NCBI GenBank assembly: GCA_021209875.1
Contig: JAGYVD010000002.1
Location: 2,542,001 to 2,606,000 of the forward strand
Length of the DNA: 64,000 nt
Reading direction: 5' to 3'
Source: Rosellinia necatrix
Taxonomy: Eukaryota > Ascomycota > Sordariomycetes > Xylariales > Xylariaceae
Below are positions 24,838-38,056 of the stretch, in pieces. Within the stretch, counting starts at the first letter, position 1, and every line of letters starts with the position of its first letter. Position numbers and translations under genes: made by a program. Under the pieces are notes generated by a model. That model saw only the letters and a program-made list of their open reading frames with translations, did not search any database and had not been told where the DNA came from.

Positions 24838-25275
24838 GTGTTAAGTGCTAGGTCTATAAATAAAACGTTATTGTTTTTAATAACTATATGATTTTTTTTT
24901 ATTGTTTATAAGGTTGGCTACGGCTTTTTTTTAATTTTTTCAGCTAAGGTCTATTTTTTTTTAATTTTAGTATTTTTTAATTAGTTTTTTGGCGCTGTAT
25001 AGTTGCTACTCCGATTTTTATTAGTTATTTTTATAACCGTATTTTCTTTATTTGATAAAATAATTAAATCTGTTTTTAGTACGGTTTATTTAGTGTTTAA
25101 AAATTATTTTAATTTTAAATAAACTATTTTTTTTTTAAGTTCTGCTTTTTAAATATTAGGCCTAGTGCCGGTATTTTTGAATGAAAAAGATTTTTATTTA
25201 TGTTTTTAAGTAATAAGTACGCAACTAAAATAATAAAATAAATATTAAAAACTTTTAGCAATTTTAACTTGTAGG

Positions 25276-25394
25276 TGCTACAGAAAAGGATGGGGACCAA
25301 CTGGTTAGTTGGCTGTACAGGTATTACAGACTAAGTAGGGCCACTTATTTACTGTCTATTTCTATTTAGTTCCTACCCCTGGTATACTGTAGCA
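25276..25394. mobile_element. 119-bp mini-element with TGCTACAG/CTGTAGCA ends
   Basis: Absent from the matching place in B2 (about 38485). It is flanked by perfect GTAGG duplications (25271-25275 and 25395-25399) and its ends are an 8-bp perfect inverted repeat. TG...CA ends with a 5-bp duplication fit a very short solo LTR, for example of a TRIM. A MITE is the alternative. It is essentially unmutated inside a RIP-damaged host. Confidence 0.8.
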
Positions 25395-25402
25395 GTAGGC
25401 TA

Positions 25403-25610
25403 ATTTATTAATTCTTTTTAATTTTTTATAGCTTTGCGCGCTATTAAAAGTATTTTTTAAACGGCTTTTAAAAAAGATAATATTTCGAATAAAGTTTTAA
25501 ATATATTTTATTTTTTATATTAAATTTTATTAATTTATGCTTGTTATTATAATATAATTTTATATGCGCTGCTGTAAAATTTGTAGCTAATTTCATATTT
25601 TTATAAAAAT
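25403..25610 (-). pseudogene. Integrase C-terminal (GPY/F-type) remnant of B1
   Basis: Read on the minus strand this stretch retains the pattern Y-Y-[DN]-N-K-H-K-x-I-x-F-N-[IV]-x-[ND]-K-[IV]-Y-L-K-L followed by a Q-Q-R-type block, the C-terminal module of Ty3/Gypsy integrases. This fixes B as Gypsy and its orientation as minus. Stops and a likely frameshift make it non-functional. A chromodomain could follow but is not readable. Confidence 0.65.
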
Positions 25611-27209
25611 GTTTTTATATAAATTAGATATGTTTGATAGTTATATTTATTTTTATGTTAACAAAGATTTTATTTAGTTTAAATAGCTAAAATTTAAAAA
25701 GCTCTTTATAAATTAATAATTTAATAAGTTTTAAATATATTTTATTTAAGTTTTATTATAAAAATAGCTATATATTTATTAATTTGCAGTTTAAATATAT
25801 ATATATAGAATACTAAATAATAATTTTTATTATTTAATTTTTTGTGTGAATAATTTATTATTTTATAAATAATAAAAGTTATTTTTAAAAGTTTTATTTT
25901 TATAGTTTTTAAAGCTTTATTTAAAATTTAAAAATAAATTTGCAATTTTAATTAAATATAATACTGTTTAATATGCTTTAATTAAATAATAAAAATCGCT
26001 TAGCTAATATTTTTGCTTAATTTTTAATAAAATATTTTTATTATTAAATATAAATAATAAACGTTTTAATATAACATATATTATTATTATTAATATATTA
26101 TAACATTTAAATTTTTTAATTGCTATAGTGTAGCTAAAAATAATATTTTAACTAAGCTTATAATAAAGTTTATTATAATTATTTTCATTAGTTTAATATT
26201 TTCTAATTAAATAAATTAATAATTATTATATAGTTTTTTCTGTTAATATTATATAACTTTTATTTATTATAATAATTTAAATATGTTTTTATTTTACAAG
26301 TTTTAATTTAATTATATAAAGTTTTAGTTTTTTATTATATATTATTTATTAAAATAATTTTTATTATTATATATTATTACTAAAAGTTTATCTATTTAAT
26401 TTTAAATATATATAATTTATTTTTATTTTTTAATTAACGTTGTATAATAAATTATTTATAATTATAAAAAATATTTAAGCTTGAAAAGATTTATCACGTT
26501 TTTATTATTTTTATAAATTATTTTAAAACTTTCTAATACTTAAGATCTTTAATATAGTCTGCTATAATTTTAACTTTTATTATGTTTTTTATTACTAGTT
26601 TTAAATATATTATTTATATATTATTTAATATTAATTTTTATTAGTTTAAATTTTTTTTTTTTAATATTTATTAAATTAGTAATATTTTTAATCGATTAAA
26701 TATATTTAAAACAAAGTTTAATTTATTTAGCATATAATATATTTATAGTTTATATTATATTAAATATATAAATATATTAATAAATCGTTTATTTATATAA
26801 TTAATAAACTTATTATTAAGCTTAGTTTAGTTTAATATATTTTTATTATTAAATAATCAGCAAAAAACGATTAAATTTATTAAAGCTTTAATTATAATTT
26901 ATAAACGTTAAAAGTTTAAATTATACAAGCTATTTTTAATTTAAAATGTTTATATTTTATTTTTAATTATAATATATAATAACTTAAAAATATTATTAAT
27001 AATATTTATGTATTTAAAATTATTAATTTTAGTTTTAACATATATTTATATTTAATATAAAATAATATTATTTTAAAGCTTTTTAACAAGCTATTTATAT
27101 ATATATATAATATTTTATAAAATTATAACAATAAAATATAATATATAAACAAATTAAGTTTTAAAAAGCTTTAAATAATTTTATTTTAATTATAATTAGT
27201 TTAAAATAT

Positions 27210-27413
27210 TAAAAGGTGTACCATGGGGGGGTTAAAAGTGTATTATAGAAGATAAAAATCTAACTATTCTAATCTAACTTGTAGATCTAGCTAAATGCAT
27301 AGGCCAAAGCCTACTTATTAGAGCTAGTCCTAAGTAATAAAGCATATAGCTTTGCCATGCTATAAGTAAGGCTATAGCGCTTATATAAGCGACTCCTCTG
27401 TTAACGCATATTA
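27210..27413 (-). repeat. 3' LTR of A1
   Basis: 204 bp. The outer (left) edge keeps ggtgtaccatggggggg; the inner edge is mutated (gttaacgcatatta for gtcggcgcgtatca). Confidence 0.88.
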
Positions 27414-28249
27414 AAATGCTGCGTTAGATTTTAAGCTTTTGCTAACTTTAGCAATTTTATTATATATTTTTATAAAAGCGCTTTTTTTTTTTAAGCTAGT
27501 TTTTACTTCTAGTTATAAGCCGTGCTAATTTTAATATTTTTTAATAAATTTTTTATTACGTTATAGCTGTTTTTTTATTATTTATTAATTAAATTTATAA
27601 TGTTATTTTTTTATTTAATAAAATAGTTTAAACTGTTTTACTTGCGGTTAAGTTTATATTTTAAAATAATTTTATTTTATAAATGTTTTTTTACCGAAGT
27701 TTTATTTAGCTTTTATTAAACTAGAAAATAAAACTTATTTTTTAAACAGATTATATTTTTTAAAGTTGTATATAAATATTTTATAAAAATAACTAAGTAA
27801 ATATAGAATTTTTAAAAAGTTTAATTTATAAGCTAGGTTTTTAATTTATTATTTAATTATTTAAAATTTAAATTTTTATTATAAATACTTTTAAAAAGTC
27901 GGCTAAATAAATAATATTTTTATGCAAGCATAAATAAACTTGATTTTTTTTTAAATTTTAGCAAGCAATATTTTGTATTATAGTTCTGTTTTACAGCAGC
28001 TCAAGCAAAATTTATTACAAAATATATATTCTTATAAAAATGTTTGCAAAAAAAACATATTTTAGTAAATTTTTAATTTTTTAAAATTTATTAACGTTTT
28101 TAATACATTAAATAGTTTAAATTTAAATAATTATTTATAAAAAAAAATATATAGTTTTATTATATACAGCGTTTAAGTTTTATTATAAAAAATATAATAT
28201 TTATTTATTTTAATTTTAGTTTTTAAAAATATAATATTATATTATTATT

Positions 28250-28370
28250 TTAATTGTTTAATTTTATGTTTTAAAAACTATTTGTTTAAAAATAATATAT
28301 AGCTGTTATTATTAGTTTAATATTTAAAGTTTTTAAATATTTTATTAGAATTTAAATATAAATTTTAGTT
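28250..28370 (-). pseudogene. Integrase core remnant of A1
   Basis: On the minus strand this matches the A2 segment 46130-46260 that encodes the Q-T-D-G-x-x-x-R-x-N region of Gypsy integrase. Most differences from A2 are further C-to-T or G-to-A changes. Confidence 0.6.
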
Positions 28371-31300
28371 TTAGTTAAAAATAATACTTTTAAAAATATT
28401 TTAATTATTTAATAAAAGTTGCTTAATTAATATAATACTTTATTTTTTATTATATATTTTTATGTTTAAAAATTAATAAAATATGTTTTAATATAAAGCA
28501 AAATATAATTATTATTATTTTATATATTTTAAAATATAGTTTTTTTTGTTTAATTATTAAAATATATTTTTATTTTAATTTTAATAAAGCTAAAATAAAA
28601 TTTATATTTATAATATATATAAATAAAAAGTTATTAAGTTTAATTAGTTTTAATTTTTTATTAAAAGTTGTTTATTAGTTTAGTTTAAATTATATACGTT
28701 ATAATGTTTAATATAATTTTTATTATTTATATTTTATTAGCTATAGCAAATAGTTTTAATATTTATATTATATATTAAACGTTATAATATTATTTATTAT
28801 AATATATTTGCTTTAATATTTTTTAATTATTTTAATTAAAATATATAAGCGTTTTATACCTGTGTATATATTATATATTAGTTTGTTTGCTATAATATTA
28901 AAAAAATATCTAGGTTTAAAATAAATTGCGACGTTTTTATTGCTTTTTTTTTTTTTTAAATGTTTTAAAGTTTTTTAATATTTGCGTATATTTCTGGTTT
29001 TTATATATGCTGTTATAAATTTATTTTTAACGTTTTATTTATTACTGTTTTTAATATAAATATATAAAACGCAGCTTTTGATTTTTTTATTATATTTAAT
29101 ATTAATTTATTGTTTATTTTTATTAGTTTTTTATTTGTTTTTATATATTTAATATTATTTATAAACAATTAAACATGTTTAAAATATAATTAAACTTTTT
29201 AACAAGTAGTATTTATATAGTTTATATTATAATAAATAAATAAATAAATTAATTAGTTTTTAATTAATATATTTTATAGCTGCAGTTTTTAATATAATAT
29301 ATTTAATAATATTTTTAATAGCTAAATAGTTTGTTAGCATTATTATTAGTTTTTTATTTAACTATATTATAATGCGTAGTTTTTTAGCTGTTTAAATTAA
29401 GCCTGCTATTTTTAATTTTAAAAGCTTATAATTTATTTTTATATTTGCTAATAATTTATTTAAATATATTATTAGTTAAACTTTATATTAAATATAATAT
29501 TTTTAGTTTTTATATATATTTAAGCTTTAAATCAAATATTATTATTTTAAATTTTTTTATATTAATTTATTAATTTATAAAAATAGTTTTTATAAAAGTT
29601 ATAATAATATAGCGTAGTTTTTTATATATATATTTTGTACAGCTTTAAAAAATATTATTTTTAAAAGTGTTTGTTTATAATATTTAAATTTTATATAGTT
29701 TTTATATTTGCTAGGCTTTTTTGTTTTAATACAACTAGTCTGTTTGTTTTTTGTTAATAAAGCTGTTTTTTTTTTTATAAAAGTTTAATTAGTTTAATAT
29801 AATATAAAATCAGGCTGTATAAAAATCCTATTGTTTTTATATATTGTTTAAAAGCTTTTAGTTAATTTAAAAAAGCTAAGTTATAAATTGCTGCTATATA
29901 ACTTTTTAATGTTATTATTTTCAACATATTTATTTTAAATATAAATAAGTTTATTAAAAATATTTTATAAAAGTTTTATTAATAATATAATTATATATTA
30001 ATTTTAAATAATTAAAATATAATTTTAAATGTTTTTATATTGTTTTGCTATATTAGAAAATATTATTATATTGTTTATAAAAATTCTATAATATTTTTAA
30101 TATATTTTAAAAAATTGTTTATATAGCGTTATATATATATTAAAAATTATAAAAATTTATTACTGCTATATAATATTTTTTATTTTTTAAGCTAATAATA
30201 ATAAATCGGTTTTAAAGTTTAAATATATTAAAACTAGTAAAAAAAATAACTATATTAATTATTATTATAAAATGTTTTTTTTTAAAAATTTAATAATTTT
30301 ACTTACAGTAGTAATAAATAATTATTTAATATTATTATTTTGTTTAAGTTTTTAAATCAACAACTATTTAGTTTTTTATATTATAATATTTAAAAGTTTT
30401 ATTTTATTTAATATTAATTGCCAGCCTATAAATATAAAATATATAAATAAAATTAGTTTATTAATTTATTTTATATATTTTTTTATATAAGTTGTTATAA
30501 AATTTATTAAAAAATCTATGTTTTTATAACTAAAAAATATATGCAACTTATAAGCTTAGTTTTTAGTTCTGCTTTTTTTAAAAAAGCTTTTAATTGTTGT
30601 TTAATAAAAATATTAATAGTTTTTGTTTTATTATATATTATATTTTTTGTTATTTTTTAAATCTTTTGCTAATAACGTTTATTTAATATATATATATATG
30701 CTTTTAAATATAATAATTTCTAGCATATTTATTAATTGTTTAATTTTAATATAAATAAAATTTTAAAAATTCTAAAACGTATAATATTTAAAGTTAACAG
30801 AGATTTTTTCTAGTTTTATAAAATTTATAATATTTTTATTATATTTATAAATAATATTTTAAATAAAAATATAGCTAGTTATATTTATATAATATTAACA
30901 ATTTTATTTAATATTAATATATTTTAAAAAATATATTATTAGTTGCTACTGCTATAATTATTAAAGTTATTTTAAATTAAATGTTTATATATATAAATAT
31001 TTTTATTTAGTTAAATATTTAAAAAGCTTTTTTTTATAGTATTAAAAATATTATAAAAAATAATTCTGTATTATTTATTATATTAGCAACTATAGCTGCA
31101 ACAGTTAATATTATTAAAGCTTTTTTAAATGTTGTTATAAAATAACTTTAGTTTTTATTTTTTTATATTAATTTTATTTTAGCTTTTTTAGCTCTTATAA
31201 CGCGTTATTTTAATATGTTTATTATAAATATTATATATAATGTTTTTATATTAATAGTTATATTTATAGCTATAAAAATAGTTTTTAAAGCTAAAAGCTA

Positions 31301-34300
31301 AAATTACAGCTTGTTAATAATATTTTATATTTAACAGCTATATATGCTTTTTTATTTATTATTTTTTTATATATTTATATTTTTATGTTTTAACGTTAAA
31401 TTTTATTTAAAATTTATTTAAAATTAAAAATTAAATTATATTAGTTTTATAGCTTATAATTATTTAATAAAAAAAAAATTGGTTTTTAAAAGCAGGTTAA
31501 ATTTTAGTTTTTTTATTATTTATTTTTTTATAAAATTTTTATTTTATTAGTTTTTTTATAGTTAGTTTTTTATAAATAAAAAAATTCGGCTTATTTTTAA
31601 ATTGTATTAGTTTTAGTTTAATTTTTGAAATTTTTTTTTGCTTTTTATTATATATTTTAAAATATTTGAAAATGTTTAATTAATATATATTATATTTATG
31701 CCTAAATTAATATATATTTTTATTTTATTGTTTGTTTTAAAGTTTTATATTTTAAATTATAACTATATATAGTATATAAATTTTTATTTTTTTTATATTA
31801 TATATTAAAACGTTTTTAATATTTTTAATATTTTTAATACTTTATAAATAATTAACTATATTTATTTTTTAACAGGCCATTTCTGTTTTAAATAAGCTGT
31901 TATATTTTTAATAATATTTTTTTAGCTTGTTTATAATATTATAAATATTTAAAAAAAATTATATAATAGTATTAATGCTATATAGTATTTATATATCTGT
32001 TTTTTAAATTAAATAGTAATTTTATACTAAGTTTTTAAGTTATATATTAAGTTTATATTTATATAAATATTAAATTTTTTATTAGCGGTAGCAAATTTTT
32101 ATACTATTAATAATATATTAAGTCTGTTATTAATTAATATAATATTTTAAATATATTGTTGTTTTTTTATTTTTAATAAGTAATAATTTAATTAACTATT
32201 ATTAATTTTTTAAAAAATAAACTTTATTATTTTAGTTTTTATAATTTTTAAAGTTATAATTGCTAATATTATAATTATTATTTTAGTTGTATTAATTATT
32301 ATTTTATAGTTTTTGTTTTTTATTATAATTTTATAATAGTTATTATTTTATTTTTAAAAAAGTTAAATAACTAATTGTTTTTTAGTCGCGGTTATATTAG
32401 TTATTATAATTATAATTATAGTTATATTTATAAATATTATAACGTTGTTTATTTTATTGTTATTTTTTAATATTATTTTTAAATTGTTTATATAACTAGT
32501 TTTTTAATCGATTTTATAAAAATAGCGATTTTTTAAAAAAATTTTGCTTTGTTTATATATTTTAAAGTATTAAAATTATAAATCGCGTTAAATATGCTAT
32601 ATTTTTTATTTGTTAATAATTTTTAGCTAAGTTTTATAAGTTATTTTAAACTTTTTAATTTTAAACATATATTTTTTATTTTTAGTTTTAAATAAATAAT
32701 TTTAAAATTATTTAATTTTTAATTTTATGCTGTTATAAATTTATATTATTATTTTATCTTAGTTGTTATTATTAATATTTAAAATATTTATAACATATAT
32801 ATATTTTAGTTGTTTTTATGTATATTATAATAATATATATAAATTTTAATATATATTTTATAAAATTAAATAATTATTTTTAAACTTTTAGGTTATAATA
32901 TTTATATTTATTATAAAACGTTATTATATAATTTTAATAATATAATTAATATTTTTATAATATAGCTTAATTTAAATAGTTAAGCTTAATTTATTATTTT
33001 TTTAAACTCAGGTTTTATAAAAATGTTTAAAATAATAATAAGATTTATTTTTTATTTTATAATATGTTTTTTGTTTTTAAAACAAAATTAAACAATTAAT
33101 AAAAAATAAATATTTTTAAATATTATATTTTTTTTTTGTTATTATGTTTAAATCGTCGGAGTTATTATAAAAAAGTTAAAAATATTAAATTTTTTTTATA
33201 ATTTAATATTTTTGCTATAAACGTTTATAATTTAAATTTTTATAAAGTTTATTTATTTTTAATTATATTAAAGCTAAACGTTTATTTAATTGTTTTTATT
33301 GTTTAAATTTAATAAATTTTTAATAAATCTAAGTCTGCTAATAAGCCGGTTTTTTTTTATTTTTATATTTTATTTAAAATAATTAACAGTTGTTTTAACG
33401 CTAGTTAATTTATAAATGCTTAGCTAAATAGTAGTTAAATTATAAAAATATTAAATTAAATAAATATTTTTTTTATAGCTAGTTTTTATTATACACGTTG
33501 TTTTTTTTTTTTTGTTTTTTTTTTTATAATTAATAGCTGCATAATTTTATTTTTTTAAGTTTAAGTTTTATTTTATTATTTTAGCTATATTAGCTATTAT
33601 AGTTTATATTTTTTTATAATTTTTATTTATTTATTGCTTTATTAAAAAAATAAAAATTATATATTAATTAAAACTTAGTTTTTAAAAATTTTAATTCTTT
33701 TCTGTTTTTTAAAACAATATTATTAATTTCTGCTTTTTAATTTATTATTTTTAATAGTTGTTTATTTTTAGTTTAACTTTTAAATATTTTATAATTTTAT
33801 ATTTTTATTTAATTTAAAATTTAGCTGTTTTTTTTAAAATATTGTTTTAAGCATAAATTTATTTTTTATTTATAATTATAAACAAGCTTAATAAATTAAT
33901 ATAATAAACTATAATATAAAATAAAATAATAAAATAAATATTTTATATTTAACAGCTAAAATAAATATTTATAACGTTTACGTTATTATTAGCTAAAATA
34001 TAAAAATATAATATTAAACTTACTACTATTATAATTATATTTTTATAAAAAATTTTTAATGTTTTTAATTAACTGCAATTATTTAAACAACTTTTTAAAT
34101 TTTAGTACAGATCGTTAATTAAAATAGTTTTTAATTTTAATAAAAATATATAATATAAAAAAAATAAACTATAGTTTTAGGTTATTTAATTAAAATAACG
34201 CAGACGTTTTTTATAAATTGCAAAGTTTATCGCTTTAAAATGTTTTTATTTTTATTAAAATAAAAAAATAAAATAGTTTAGTTTAATTTTTATAAAAAAA

Positions 34301-34319
34301 CGTTATAAAAGCACTAATT
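34301..34319 (-). other. Primer-binding site of A1
   Basis: On the minus strand AATTAGTGCTTTTATAACG directly follows the 5' LTR (34523-34320). It differs from the L1 and A2 sites only by one G for A, so it is probably the less mutated form. Confidence 0.75.
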
Positions 34320-34523
34320 TAAAAAATGCATTATAAAAGGATAAAAAATATATTATAACATATAAAAATCTAACTATTTTAATTTAACTTGTAGATCTAG
34401 CTAAATATATAGGCCAAAGCCTACTTATTAAAGCTAGTCTTAAGTAATAAGGTGCGTAGCTTTGCCACGCTACAAGTGGGGCTACAGCGCTTATATAAAC
34501 AACTCCCCTGTCGGCGCGTATCA
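34320..34523 (-). repeat. 5' LTR of A1
   Basis: 204 bp. The inner (left) edge is heavily mutated (taaaaaatgcattataaaa for tgagaggtgcaccatgggg) while the outer right edge is intact, ending cggcgcgtatca. Confidence 0.88.
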
Positions 34524-34528
34524 AATAT

Positions 34529-37500
34529 ATAAACTAATAATATATTTAACGCTTGTTATAATTATTAATTTTATATTGTTTTATTTTATATTTTTATTAA
34601 ATAATTTTATTTTATATTTTTATAAAAGTTTTACAACTTTAATATAATATAGCAATAATATATAAAAAATCTTATATGTTTTAAATATTATTTTAAAGCT
34701 TTTAATTTATTTAAAAATTTAAAGTTTTTAAATACTGCTAGCTGTTTTTATTATTAATATATTTAAACCGTTTTTTAAAAGCTTAATAATTTTATAAAAA
34801 ATATATAATAAAGGTTTTTTAAAAATAATTTTTTTTTTATTAAACAGTATAAAACTATTATATAAAGAAGTTAAACAATCTGTTTTAATATCAGAAAAAT
34901 AATAATATTATTAATAAAAGCTTTATAATAATGTTTTTAAAATAAAGCAATTTATTTATAAAATGTTAAATATATATAAGCATATTATAAAATTTTATTA
35001 AAGCTATTATTAATTGCTTTAGTTTTTAAAAACATATTATTATAAAGCGGTTTTAATAATTAGAATAAATTATAAATTAATAAAAAATGCAGTTGTGTTT
35101 ATTATAATTAAATATTTTTATTTTTAATTAACGCAATAACTATAAATTATAATAATAATAAATAATTATTTTAAACAGCAATTTTATTTAAAACTTTTAA
35201 ATTAACTATTAAACGTAAATATAGTTTTTTTTATATATAAGTTATATAATAAAATTAAATATATAAATAAAAAAAACTGTTAATTTATTTTATTTTATTT
35301 TGTTTATAAAATTTATTAAATATTATATTAATTATTTTCTGATTATATATATCAAAAAATATCATTAAAAATATAATTTTATTTATTATTAATTATTTAT
35401 TAAAAAAAATTTATTTGTTTTTTTTAATATATTAATAATGTTTTAGTTTTTAAATATTAAATATTTTTTTAACAATTTAAAAATTTCTACGGCTATAATG
35501 TTTTTTTTATATAAATAAACTCTTTTTCAAAGCTTTAATTTTATTTTTTTTACTAGGCTTTTTTATATTTAATATTAATAAAATTTTTAAATTTTAAGCT
35601 TTAAAGCTTTATTTAATTATTTGCTAGCTTTTGTTATGAACGTGTTAGTTGTGTTAATTTTATTTATTACGTTTGCTATATTAAAAACTTTATTAAAAAA
35701 AGCTTTTAAAAGAATTCTATATTATTTTAACGTGTTAATTATTTTAATAATTATATTAGTTTTTATTATATTTAAATTTAAATATTAAGTTATATTATAA
35801 TTTTAATATATATTAATAATAATAGCTGTAATAACAAAAATTATTGATATAAAGTCTAATACAAAATATATGTTTAATAATTTAAATTTATTAAAAATAT
35901 ATTTTATTTTTAAATATAAAATGCTAAAATTAATTATTAACGTAGTACTATAAAACATATTAAATAATAAGCTAACACTAAATAATAATAAATTAATTAT
36001 ATTTATAGCTTTAGCTGCTGCTTAGCTTGCAGCTATTATTATAACTTTTAAATTATTTTTTATATATTTTTAATAATTTTTTTTAATATAGTTGTTTTTA
36101 AATTATATTTATTTAAATATTTTAAAAATAGTTTTAGTTTTAAAAACAAATAAATTATTATTACGTTTATAAAAGTTATAAATTTAATTAAAGCTATTAT
36201 ATTATTTTTTATAATAGTTTAAATCTAAAGTTTTATTTTTTAATAGCAGTTTATATTTAGCTAGTATTAGCATTAATATTTTCAGTATTAAAATAACTTT
36301 TATATTAAAATTATTTTATAAATATATAAGTTTATTTTAAAAATATTTAAAAAATACTTTAAAATTTTTAATATTCATAAAAATAACTATATTTGAATTA
36401 TAATAGGTTAATACTTTATAAATTTTTAAAAGTTGTTTTTAATAATATTTTAATATTTTTTTTTATAACTTAAGCTATATTAATAAATTTTATAATTATA
36501 AAATTTATAATTATTATTGCTTAATAAATAAAATTTTAATATAGCTTTTGCTCATATTTAATTTAATTATTTTTAACTTTTTAAATCTGGCCTGTTTATT
36601 TTTAAAAATATATTTAAATTGGCTTAATAATTGCTTTATTATTATTAAGCAAATATAGTTTATATTTAAGCTTATAATAATATTTTTATTATTAATAAAT
36701 TTTAAATAATAACTTTAAAATATAAAAATTATTATTTTTATTTTTGTTTTTAAAGTTATGTATTTTATTACGTGCTTTTAAATAAATAATATAATTAATT
36801 TGTTATTTAGTTTAAAACTTGCAATTTTATTATCGGGGTATTTTTAACTAGTTTTTAAAAAGTAATAATTTTTATATAATTTTTAATATAATATTAAAGC
36901 GATTTTATTTATATAAATATTAAAACAATATATTACGCGATATAAATAATATATTATATTACTTACAAATATATTTAATTAAACGTTTAATATAACATAT
37001 AATACATTAACCCTAGTTATATGCTAAATTAAAAATTTAATTATAATACTTATATAATTAGCTACAATTGATTATAACAAACGTTTTATTATTATTTAAT
37101 TTAAAGTTAAATAAAATATAAAATAATGTTATGTTTAATATAAACAAGTCTAACTTAGCTGTATTAGCATGTTTTTTTTAGTATTAATTATATTTATTTT
37201 TATGTTTGTTTTGGCTGTTTTTTATTATTTTTTTCCTTTTTTTATTTAAGCTTTTAGCTTTTTTTTTTGGTTTTATTATATTATTTTTTTTTATTTTTGT
37301 TTTAATGTACGTTTTTTTAACGCTTCTTCTTTTAATTATTAAACTTTTTATTATAATTTTAATTGTTTTTTTTAACTTGTAAATATTTATTTTTTGCTAT
37401 TATTATTAAAAAAAGTTTTATTTTAATAACTTAAGTTATATATCTATCTAAAATATTTTTTATATTAAGTGCTAATAAATATTATTTAATTTTAAAATCT

Positions 37501-37669
37501 ATGCTAGTTTATATTATAATTATAATATTATATTAATTTTTATTATTAACGTTTAAAATTTTTATAGCTTAAATATATTTTAGTTTTTTATATAAATATA
37601 ATAAAAACAGTATTTTATTATATAATATTTTTTAACGATAATTTAGTTTAAACAAAACGTTTTATTATT
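34529..37669 (-). mobile_element. 5' half of element B1 (right of A1)
   Basis: Continuation of B1 after the A1 insertion, colinear with B2 at 47703-48703 and 55369-57521. The T-rich region near 37150-37340 reads as a Lys-rich stretch on the minus strand, as expected for Gag near the 5' end. No intact frame. Confidence 0.75.
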
Positions 37670-38056
37670 TAATATAGTTTACTAAGGGGAGTGTGGTATT
37701 AAGTCTGTAAAAATATAATGTAGATTAAATAGAGGCTTCTTGAGAGGTGCACCATGGGGGGGTGAAAAGTGTATTGTAGAAGATGAAGATCTAACTATTC
37801 TGATCTAACTTATAGATCTAGCTAGGTGCGTGGGCCAGGGCCCACTTATTAGGGCTAGTCCCAAGTGGTGGGGTGCGTGGCTTTGCCACGCTACAGGTGG
37901 GGCTACAGCGCTTATATAAGCGACTCCCCTGTCGGCGCGTATCACTTCTGGTCCCGCAGGGTCTAGAAGCTTTTTAAGCTAGGTTATTTTATTTAAGCTA
38001 TATAATTTTTATTTAACTAGCTCTACTAACTAAATAAAAAGCTTTTTTTTTTAACT
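37670..38056 (-). repeat. LTR shared by B1 and B2, interrupted by a solo A LTR
   Basis: After removing the 203-bp insert and 5-bp duplication it measures about 179 bp and matches the B LTRs at 24653 and 59932. It serves as 5' LTR of B1 and 3' LTR of B2, so the two elements form a tandem with one common LTR. Confidence 0.8.
37741..37943 (-). mobile_element. Solo LTR of family A (203 bp) inside the B LTR
   Basis: Starts TGAGAGGTGC and ends GCGTATCA, flanked by perfect CTTCT duplications (37736-37740 and 37944-37948). It lies inside the stem of the large B hairpin; the uninterrupted hairpin is at 24721. Essentially no RIP mutations, so it serves as a reference for the ancestral A LTR. Stem GCGTGGC with TTT loop at 37875-37891. 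Confidence 0.93.

Larger units (their letters stand above)
27210..34523 (-). mobile_element. Ty3/Gypsy retrotransposon A1 (7.3 kb), inserted in B1
   Basis: Two 204-bp LTRs (27210-27413 and 34320-34523) flanked by AATAT (27205-27209 and 34524-34528). Minus orientation: the PBS lies at 34301-34319 beside the right LTR, and the integrase motif lies near the left end. The uninterrupted target is visible in B2 at about 47690-47715. The interior has many stops. It is colinear with A2 on the opposite strand (for example, minus strand around 28250-28370 matches 46130-46260). Confidence 0.92.
24653..37669 (-). mobile_element. Ty3/Gypsy element B1, RIP-inactivated, split by A1
   Basis: Minus-strand element of about 5.7 kb once inserts are removed (24653-27209 plus 34529-37669). 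Its 3' LTR is 24653-24837; its 5' LTR is the shared copy at 37670-38056. The integrase C-terminal region is readable near 25403-25610 on the minus strand. Inserts are the 119-bp mini-element at 25276 and A1 at 27210. B2, starting at 38057, is colinear with it and shows the uninterrupted sequence at both insertion points. The left edge, over roughly 600 bp, is visibly less mutated than the same part of B2. Confidence 0.85.

Noticed and set aside
34462..34647. 61-codon open frame
   Set aside because: Starts inside the A1 LTR and runs into RIP-degraded B1 DNA; chance.
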